The translations under genes were made by a program, and so were the position numbers. Under the pieces are notes generated by a model that saw only the letters and a program-made list of their open reading frames with translations, searched no databases and was not told the origin of the DNA. Positions 26,824-33,711 of a DNA stretch of 44,259 nt are shown in pieces; the first letter of the stretch is position 1, and every line of letters starts with the position of its first letter. The DNA is taken from positions 1 to 44,259 of the forward strand of contig JAKSKP010000008.1 in assembly GCA_024401635.1 (NCBI GenBank), given 5' to 3'. This DNA comes from Bacteroidales bacterium (GTDB lineage: Bacteria; Bacteroidota; Bacteroidia; Bacteroidales; UBA932).

Positions 26824-28590
26824 CTAGAGTTCAACTACGGGACGGACCGTCCAGCCTTTGGCGCGGAATGCTTCGCCGTTGTCCGTGCTGTTGTTTGCCG
26901 AGTTGCCTGTCACGTTGGGATTGGCATTGAGAGTTCCCTGGAAAATGGGGAAATACTCATGTCCCTTGTTATAATACTTGTAGGAATAGTCACTGGCAGT
27001 ATCAATGGTGAGTTCCACTGTTGAAGGTGTTCCGTCAAGCATATAGCAACTATGCTGTTTGATCTGATCCAGACGGGCGCTGTCATAGAAGAAGCCCCAA
27101 CGGATGAGGTCTATTCCTCGTCCGTTCTCGCAGCCGAACTCCTTCGGACGTTCAACGTTGGCAATCTGCTCGAAGAGCTTGTCTGCGGTGTTGAAGTCCT
27201 CAAGTTCCAAATCGGGGAGAGCTGCACGCCGACGTACCTGATTGATCCACTCTATAGCCTGAGCCGTAGGACCGCTGATCTCGTTCTCGCACTCGGCGGC
27301 ACGAAGAAGTACATCGCTGTAACGCATCAACCTGAGGTTCACACCGCAGTGAAGGCCGGTAACGATAGTGCTGTAGATATTGTTGCGTGCATTCGTGAAT
27401 TTGGCGATTGACACGCCTCCGTTCTGAGTGTTGGCGACAGGTGTCGCAGTAATCTCATTCATATAGACAATATTGCTGCGAGGGTCACCGCCAGGATATG
27501 CTGCCGTCTTGGCTCCTGTGTAGGAACTGTATTCGGGTTCATAGGATACGATAGTCCAGTAGAGACGGGGGTCAAGTCCTCCATCGGTGCATTTTTCTGC
27601 TTTAAACAGGTTGTAGAGCCATGGAGAAACAGCCAGATCACCCCAACTGCCGAGCGCTCCGGAACCGTAGTTGGACTCTACTGCATGCCCCTGAGTAGAA
27701 TTCTTGCTTATGTTGACGGGAGTCCATTCCTCATCCGTTCCACCCATTCCATAATCCAGGAACTGAACTTCGAACAGGCTCTCCGCATTGTTCTCGTAAG
27801 CCGTGCCCTCACGGAAGTTGTCACCGTAATCTGCCATAAGCATATACTTTCCATACACACCGGAGATAATGTCCTTCAGGATCTCAAGAGCTTCGTCGAA
27901 TTTATGACGGAACATAAGGGCACGGGCATAATAACCGGCAGCGGCACCGCAGGTGGCGCGTCCTTTCGCCCATTCGCCGCCCGCATCGCGGGAAGGAAGC
28001 AGGATCATAGCCTCAACAAGGTCCTCTTCAATCTGGTCGAATACTTCGTCTTGAGTCGAGCAGGGAGCGTAGATGGTCTCAAGTGAAGAGTAGTCCTCAT
28101 AACTTGTGTAGAGGGGCACATTCTGGTAATATGTGCTGAGCTCATAGTAGGCTAGCGCCCTGAGGAAAAGGGCCTGCCCCTTGATCTTGGAATATGAGTC
28201 ATCGCTGAGGTTCGCGCCATCCACTTTCGAAAGAACGAAATTGCAGCGGTTCACAACGTGGTATGCATCACGCCACATCCACAGACCACCTATATCTATG
28301 GTTGCAGGGGCGTTGAGGTTATCATATTCGAGGTACCATATCTGAGAAGAGTTCCATACCTCGTCCCCGCGTACCGCGTCCATAGTGTAACCGACACGCG
28401 AATAGGTACCCTCCAGACGGATTCTGTTGTAGCAGGCAATAACGGCCTCGTTGAGATCAGCCTCCGTATTTCCGAAGTCGTATGTCGTCTGGTTGTTGGG
28501 ATTAACGACATCCAGCTGTTTGTCGCAAGAGACTGTCAGGCAGAGTGCCGCAAATATTGCCAGAGCTATTGATATTTTTTTCATAATCAT
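26824..28590 (-). CDS. SusD-like outer-membrane glycan-binding lipoprotein
   Basis: Starch-utilization-system D homologue of 588 residues that caps the SusC barrel and binds the oligosaccharide. The lipoprotein signal is FAALCLTVSCDKQLDVV, followed by the SusD-type N-terminus (TEADLNEAVIACYNRIRL) and TPR-like helices (KGQALFLRALAYYELSTYYQ; GRATCGAAAGYYARALMFRH). The C-terminal region has RYSDVLLRAAECENEI and EWINQVRRRAALPD, the classic SusD/RagB stretch, then GRGIDLIRWGFF and EYFPIFQGTLNANPN. It starts 20 bp after the susC stop. Two ATGs (28590 and 28584) are possible starts. The glycan is inferred from neighbours to be arabinan or arabinose-rich pectin. Confidence 0.94.
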   Translation of the reverse strand: MIMKKISIALAIFAALCLTVSCDKQLDVVNPNNQTTYDFGNTEADLNEAVIACYNRIRLEGTYSRVGYTMDAVRGDEVWNSSQIWYLEYDNLNAPATIDIGGLWMWRDAYHVVNRCNFVLSKVDGANLSDDSYSKIKGQALFLRALAYYELSTYYQNVPLYTSYEDYSSLETIYAPCSTQDEVFDQIEEDLVEAMILLPSRDAGGEWAKGRATCGAAAGYYARALMFRHKFDEALEILKDIISGVYGKYMLMADYGDNFREGTAYENNAESLFEVQFLDYGMGGTDEEWTPVNISKNSTQGHAVESNYGSGALGSWGDLAVSPWLYNLFKAEKCTDGGLDPRLYWTIVSYEPEYSSYTGAKTAAYPGGDPRSNIVYMNEITATPVANTQNGGVSIAKFTNARNNIYSTIVTGLHCGVNLRLMRYSDVLLRAAECENEISGPTAQAIEWINQVRRRAALPDLELEDFNTADKLFEQIANVERPKEFGCENGRGIDLIRWGFFYDSARLDQIKQHSCYMLDGTPSTVELTIDTASDYSYKYYNKGHEYFPIFQGTLNANPNVTGNSANNSTDNGEAFRAKGWTVRPVVEL

Positions 28591-28610
28591 ATTTTTTCAA
28601 TGTTTGACAA

Positions 28611-31600
28611 TTAGAATGACAGTTTCGCTCCGATCATAAAGGTCATTGGTGCGGGATATGAGCAGTAGTTGAAGCCCGGAGTGAACGTGCCGCCGGCGTA
28701 GTCGAGGTTATATCCTCTGTATTTGCTTATTGTGGCAACATTCTGTGCTGACAGGTAAAGACGTACATTGTTCAGATATCCGCCGAATAGCTTGTCATTG
28801 AAGTTGTATCCCAACTCGATGTTTGCAATCTTCCAATATGCTCCGTTCTGAAGGAAGCGCTCAGAGAAATAGTCATTGGTAACTGAGCCGTTGGCTTTGT
28901 AGTAAACCGCCGGAACACTTGTGTTCGTGTTTTCGGGAGTCCAGGCGTTGAGCAGGTCGGCGCTCTTGTTGGTCACTCCGTATGAACTGTGCAGAATCCT
29001 GTCAACCTCATCGAGGACCTTGTGGCCTGCCGCTCCGTAAGTCGAAACATAGAGATCGAAGCCCTTGTATTCGAGACGGAAGCTGAGACCGTACTGAACT
29101 TTCGGCATTCCGCTGCCGATGATGGTCTGGTCAGCGTCGGTTATCTGGCCATCGTTGTTCACATCGACATACCTTACGTCACCGGGTTGTGCACCCTGCT
29201 GCTCAACGTGTTTGCCGGCAGCGTTGGTGTTGTTGTCGATTTCCGCCTGACTCTGGAAGATTCCATCGCAAACCCAGCCGTAGAAACGGCCGACTTCGCT
29301 GCCCACTTCCGTTTTGCAGTAACCGTCAATCCTTGAAGTCTCGCCCATTCCCAGGGAAGTCACCTTGTTCTTGGGAAGGGTGATGTTTGCAGAGATATCA
29401 TATTTGAGTTCCCTGTCATAATTATGGTATGAGGCGGCAAGCTCAAAGCCTGTGTTGACCATCGTGGCGGCGTTCATTGTAACAGATTCATTGGTGGCAC
29501 CGGCCTCAGCGGGAACGGGAACACTGTAGAGAAGGTCCTCTGACTTAGCCTGATACCAGTCAGCGTTGATCTCAAGCTTTCCACCGAACATCGCATAGTC
29601 GATACCTATGTCGAGAGTCTTTTTCTTCTCCCACTTGATGGCAGTGTTAACGTAATCGGAAATTGCCGAACCGGTCACCTTTTCACCCGCAAAGCTGTAA
29701 GTGTAGTTGCCGCGGGCCATAGTGGACATATATTGGTAGTCACCGATGTTCTCATTGCCGAGAATACCGTAGCTGGCACGGACTTTCAGAAGACTTACAA
29801 GGTTGCGGTCAACGTTGAAGAATTTCTCCTTGTCGATCCTCCAACCTGCGGAGAATGAAGGGAACCAGCCCCAGTGGTTGGCAGAAGAAAGGCGGCTGGA
29901 ACCGTCACGACGCACAGTGGCCTGAAGGAGATATCTTCCGTCGAAATCATAGTTGATACGGCCGATGTATGAAGTAAGCACATGCTCGCTTTCGAAGCTG
30001 CCTGCATCCCTGGTGGTACCGTTGCTTACCTGAAGGTAATAAGGCTCGGGAAGGTTAACTCCCTTTCCTGTAAGAGTGTGATAATCCTCACGCTCGAACG
30101 TATAACCGACAACAGCATTGATATGGCTGCGGCCGAACTTTCCGTCGTAAGTCAAGTAGTTCTCTATCAGAGCATCGCTGTAGCTGCGGTATCCCTCTGA
30201 TACGTTCTCGTTGTTCTTGTCCAGATAGTTGGTGTTGCTTTGGATGAATGCTGACACGAAAGTGAAGTCCTTGGCATATGTGCGGCTGTAAGAAAGGTTG
30301 AGGTTGTATGAGAGCTTGTGGTTATCATTGTGGTAACCGAACATTCCCAACAGGTCAACGCTGGCAGAGCCTGTCGCTACGATACGGTCGACAGTGGACT
30401 TCCTCTTAAGAAGGTTGTTTGTAAGCAGGGGGTTGGTCATACGGATGTCACCATGGATTTTGTCGTAGTACGTACCATATCCGTATGAATCATATGAATA
30501 CTCGGATGCAGCGGCGATCTTGTCATCGAGGCACCAGGTGCTCTCGTCGTAGGCAAGTATGCTGGGAGGCATAATAAGCGCCGATGCCATAACGGGATAT
30601 TGCTGGCCGTAAAGACCCTGCACATATTCGTTGGCGTTGCTCAAGGATAAATTGTTCTGTGAGCTGTGAGAATATACGATACCCGTACGAAGCTTGATGA
30701 ACTTTATATCCATCGTATTGTTCACGCGGGCAGTGAAACGGTCGAAGTCGGGACCTGAACCGCGAAGCGTACCCCTCTGGCTGAAGTAGTCGAGACCGAC
30801 GTTGTAGGTGCTCTTCTCTCCACCGCCGGAAAGGTTGATGTTGTGATTGTGACGAATACCGGTCTTGAACATCGCCTTGAACCAGTCGGTGTTGTACTTG
30901 GCGGGGTCAAGATACAAGGGGCTCTCCGTATCATATCCGGCAGGGAAGTCAAGCGCATTGTTGTCGTAAGCCATACGGGTGTATTTGCCGAAGTCTTCGG
31001 CATTCATCACGTTGTATACACCTTTTCTGATCTGGTCGACACCGAAATATCCGGAGTAGTCGATTTTGATCTTCTGGTTCTTCTTACCGCTCTTGGTGGT
31101 GATGATGATCACACCGTTGGCTGCACGTGAACCGTAGATGGCGGCTGCGGATGCATCCTTGAGTACCTGGATGGTCTCGATGTCGTTGGGAGAGAAGTCG
31201 CGGATTGTGGTTCCCATAGGAACACCGTCCACAACGTAGAGAGGGCTGGTGTCACCGAAGCTGCCCAAACCGCGGATCCTTACCGCGGGGTCGGCACCGG
31301 GCTGACCGTCAGAAGTAATCTGCACACCGGCAACCTTTCCTTCAAGCATTGTGGAAATGTTGCTGTTTGACACCTTCTTCATCTCGTCTGCATCGACGAT
31401 TGCCACGGAACCGGTGAGGTCGACCTTCTTCTGTGAACCATAGCCGATGACTACAGTCTGCTCGAGAAGTATGTTTTCAGTCTTGATGGTAAGAGTACCG
31501 AGGTCTGCACGCCCGAGAACTGCAACTTCAAGGGTTTCATAGCCGAGGGCGGAAACCTGGAGCGTAGCATCTGTTGGAACGCTGAGTGTGAAATTTCCAT

Positions 31601-31811
31601 CGATATCAGTGGTGGTTCCCTGTGTCGTGCCTTTGACGAGGACGCCGGCACCCATTGCCGGCTCTCCGAAATCATCAATGACCTTTCCAGAGACTGTCAC
31701 ATTGTCTGCCGGCTGAGCCTTAGCCGCCGCAGAAGCATCGCTTGCGTTTGCCGCCAACGGAGCCGTTGCCATGAGGCAGAAGAGTAATAATGTCGTAAAT
31801 GTATGTTTCAT
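28611..31811 (-). CDS. SusC-like TonB-dependent transporter
   Basis: Outer-membrane importer of 1066 residues. After a signal peptide (LLLFCLMATAPLAANA) comes the carboxypeptidase-regulatory-like domain (VSGKVIDDFGEPAMGAGVLV to VSALGYETLEVAVLG). The TonB box region follows, then the plug (GYGSQKKVDLTGSVAIVDAD; MLEGKVAGVQITSDGQPGAD; PLYVVDGVPMG; ASAAAIYGSRAANGVIIITT). The remainder is the 22-strand barrel, ending in the aromatic signal PMTFMIGAKLSF. It works with SusD immediately downstream. The binding-protein gene is 16 bp upstream, so susC is second in its operon. Confidence 0.95.
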   Translation of the reverse strand: MKHTFTTLLLFCLMATAPLAANASDASAAAKAQPADNVTVSGKVIDDFGEPAMGAGVLVKGTTQGTTTDIDGNFTLSVPTDATLQVSALGYETLEVAVLGRADLGTLTIKTENILLEQTVVIGYGSQKKVDLTGSVAIVDADEMKKVSNSNISTMLEGKVAGVQITSDGQPGADPAVRIRGLGSFGDTSPLYVVDGVPMGTTIRDFSPNDIETIQVLKDASAAAIYGSRAANGVIIITTKSGKKNQKIKIDYSGYFGVDQIRKGVYNVMNAEDFGKYTRMAYDNNALDFPAGYDTESPLYLDPAKYNTDWFKAMFKTGIRHNHNINLSGGGEKSTYNVGLDYFSQRGTLRGSGPDFDRFTARVNNTMDIKFIKLRTGIVYSHSSQNNLSLSNANEYVQGLYGQQYPVMASALIMPPSILAYDESTWCLDDKIAAASEYSYDSYGYGTYYDKIHGDIRMTNPLLTNNLLKRKSTVDRIVATGSASVDLLGMFGYHNDNHKLSYNLNLSYSRTYAKDFTFVSAFIQSNTNYLDKNNENVSEGYRSYSDALIENYLTYDGKFGRSHINAVVGYTFEREDYHTLTGKGVNLPEPYYLQVSNGTTRDAGSFESEHVLTSYIGRINYDFDGRYLLQATVRRDGSSRLSSANHWGWFPSFSAGWRIDKEKFFNVDRNLVSLLKVRASYGILGNENIGDYQYMSTMARGNYTYSFAGEKVTGSAISDYVNTAIKWEKKKTLDIGIDYAMFGGKLEINADWYQAKSEDLLYSVPVPAEAGATNESVTMNAATMVNTGFELAASYHNYDRELKYDISANITLPKNKVTSLGMGETSRIDGYCKTEVGSEVGRFYGWVCDGIFQSQAEIDNNTNAAGKHVEQQGAQPGDVRYVDVNNDGQITDADQTIIGSGMPKVQYGLSFRLEYKGFDLYVSTYGAAGHKVLDEVDRILHSSYGVTNKSADLLNAWTPENTNTSVPAVYYKANGSVTNDYFSERFLQNGAYWKIANIELGYNFNDKLFGGYLNNVRLYLSAQNVATISKYRGYNLDYAGGTFTPGFNYCSYPAPMTFMIGAKLSF

Positions 31812-31827
31812 AACGATTCTCTTTTAA

Positions 31828-33585
31828 TTAGTCAAAGACAAGATACGAAGCCTCCGTAACGATGGCGAACGTAAGGTCATCACTGTTGACGGGGATATTG
31901 TCATAATGCTGGAAATGCTCTTCGCCACTTGCATAAACCACGAAATAGCGGATGCTGGCAGTGCCGTCGCCGTTGTTGGTGACAGTGATGGCAACCTGCG
32001 AACCGTTGATGTTGTCCTGGAAATAAGTTCCGTCAAAAATCCAGTCTGCAGTCTTGAGGCAAGGCTCCCAGCCGTCACCCCAACCATAGTTATCCATACG
32101 GACAACAACATATTCCCTGTTGGCAGTTGCATAATCCGCATTCCTGAGAACGACGCACGGACTATGCCAGTTACCCGCATTGTCGGAACCCACGTACATG
32201 CTTACGGTCTGACTCGTCAAAGGAGCTACGGACCAGTCGTTGCTGGTACCTTCAGGTACCCACCAGGGTGTTGTGCAATCGGTGAACCCTACCTGCTTGG
32301 GGTCCTGGGCGGCCTGTGCGCTCTTCGCGATAGTGAGGTCTCCGGTGGCCGTAATCTCATTTCCTGATGCGGAAGTGTAGGTCACGGTAAAGACGTCCTC
32401 ATATACGCCGGCAACGCAGTCATAAACTACCTTGTCATCCTTGAATGCCACGACAACCTGAGCAGGAGTAAGGATGCCGGTTGTACCGTCAGCATAGGTA
32501 GCTGTTACCTTGACGGAGTTGGGAGAAAGAGTGAGCTTCTTAGCACCACCTATGTAATAGTAAGCAGCTGCGGAAGCTTCGATGCTGACTACGGGGTTGG
32601 TAACTTCAAGAGTGTAGTAACCGTTCACCATATTTCCCGCATTGCCCTGCTTTGTCAGGTTGTAGGAGTAAACTATGGTCTTCTTGCCGACAGTTGAGAG
32701 GTCAGGCACGTTGAACACCATCTTGGCGGTATCGGCCACGGCTGTGGTTCCGTCGGTGAAGGTTACCGTAGCGATACCGTCGCCCCAGAAATCAGTTTCG
32801 CCAAGTTCAAGCGAAGCAGGGGTTCCGGTAACAGTGATGGAAACGGGCTGCTCGTCGGGAATCTCGGCAATCTGAGACTTCGTCCTGAAAGCGGACAGCA
32901 TCTCGAAATGGCTCTGATCTGTGGTGATATTGGCATAAATGTCAGCAGCTGCAGGCACCTTCTGATTGTAAGTCTCCGTAATGGAGAGACCCCATACGTA
33001 GTTGGTGGCAGTGGCAGTGACGTATGCATATCCGGCGCTGGCGTGATCGACCTCAATCGCGACATGGGCACTCTCCATAAACTCCTTGAATTCATCCCAA
33101 TCAGCGAGTTTGCCTTCTTCAAAATAGTCTATCTGCAGCAACGCACTCGAATAATCGGCGTTGCCCCATCCGTACGCATCGGATCTGATGACGAAAAGCT
33201 CCGCATAGGCGGGGTCATCATCGGTGCTGGTACCGGGAGTGGTTGCCATTACAAGGTTCCAATTGCTCCAGTTGTTGATTTTTGAAGTGTGGTTGATGAA
33301 TTCAAAGTGCAGCAATTGGCCTGAAGGAACCTGGAAGAACTGGCTGTGGTCCTCCCACCAGGCAGAAGAGCAGTCTTCCGCCCCGACAATGGTCTTCGTG
33401 ATGTCCACGACAACCGTGTCTCCATGATCTTTCTTGCGCTTCTCGGCAGCGATGGAGTCAATTTTCGACTGAAGCCAGGCGGGCTCGTTGACGGTATATC
33501 TCTCCATCTTTGAGCAGCCGGCCGAGGTCAAATATATGACTCCCAGGCAGAAAAGCACGCCGAACATAAATAATGGTTTTTTCAT
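31828..33585 (-). CDS. Surface glycan-binding-type lipoprotein with duplicated terminal modules
   Basis: Envelope lipoprotein of 585 residues (lipobox cysteine Cys24 in YLTSAGCSKMERY), the first gene of the susC operon. Module A (about 66-235) and module B (about 432-585) appear to be diverged copies. They share DC-[ST]-x-x-WW, then [FV]V-[IV]R-x-D-x-YGWG, and a late Y-x-NI motif (YANITTD / YDNIPVN). Between them are two bacterial Ig-like domains (about 247-330 and 331-421) of the TVTFTDGTTAV / KVTATYADGTTGI type. The many Trp and Tyr suggest carbohydrate-binding platforms joined by a stalk. No catalytic motif is seen. Its role is inferred to be SusE/SGBP-like, although such genes usually follow susD. 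I cannot name the module family. Confidence 0.75.
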   Translation of the reverse strand: MKKPLFMFGVLFCLGVIYLTSAGCSKMERYTVNEPAWLQSKIDSIAAEKRKKDHGDTVVVDITKTIVGAEDCSSAWWEDHSQFFQVPSGQLLHFEFINHTSKINNWSNWNLVMATTPGTSTDDDPAYAELFVIRSDAYGWGNADYSSALLQIDYFEEGKLADWDEFKEFMESAHVAIEVDHASAGYAYVTATATNYVWGLSITETYNQKVPAAADIYANITTDQSHFEMLSAFRTKSQIAEIPDEQPVSITVTGTPASLELGETDFWGDGIATVTFTDGTTAVADTAKMVFNVPDLSTVGKKTIVYSYNLTKQGNAGNMVNGYYTLEVTNPVVSIEASAAAYYYIGGAKKLTLSPNSVKVTATYADGTTGILTPAQVVVAFKDDKVVYDCVAGVYEDVFTVTYTSASGNEITATGDLTIAKSAQAAQDPKQVGFTDCTTPWWVPEGTSNDWSVAPLTSQTVSMYVGSDNAGNWHSPCVVLRNADYATANREYVVVRMDNYGWGDGWEPCLKTADWIFDGTYFQDNINGSQVAITVTNNGDGTASIRYFVVYASGEEHFQHYDNIPVNSDDLTFAIVTEASYLVFD

Positions 33586-33646
33586 GCTTTTTCGGTTTTT
33601 AAGTTAATGATTTTAATTCCGCTTAAAAAAAACAAGAGGTTTTCGG

Positions 33647-33654
33647 CAAATTTA
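33647..33654 (-). promoter_or_regulatory. -7 box (TAAATTTG) of the SGBP-susCD operon
   Basis: This minus-strand TAnnTTTG match, identical to that of the ara operon, predicts a start near 33643 and a leader of about 58 bases. There is no TTG 19-21 bases upstream. That space is occupied by the inverted repeat at 33661-33704, consistent with an activator-dependent promoter. Confidence 0.5.
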
Positions 33655-33660
33655 TATAAT

Positions 33661-33704
33661 AAATCCACCCGATAAGTTCACATTCAAACCTTAAGGGTGG
33701 ATTT
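33661..33704. repeat. Inverted repeat, two perfect 10-bp arms around a 24-bp loop
   Basis: AAATCCACCC (33661-33670) pairs exactly with GGGTGGATTT (33695-33704). It begins 8 bp after the HTCS-like gene stop and ends just upstream of the SGBP-susCD -7 box. It could be the terminator of the regulator gene (the following ATTATATAA is only weakly U-rich and the loop is long) or an operator covering roughly -14 to -60 of the PUL promoter. Confidence 0.55.
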
Positions 33705-33711
33705 TTGAACA

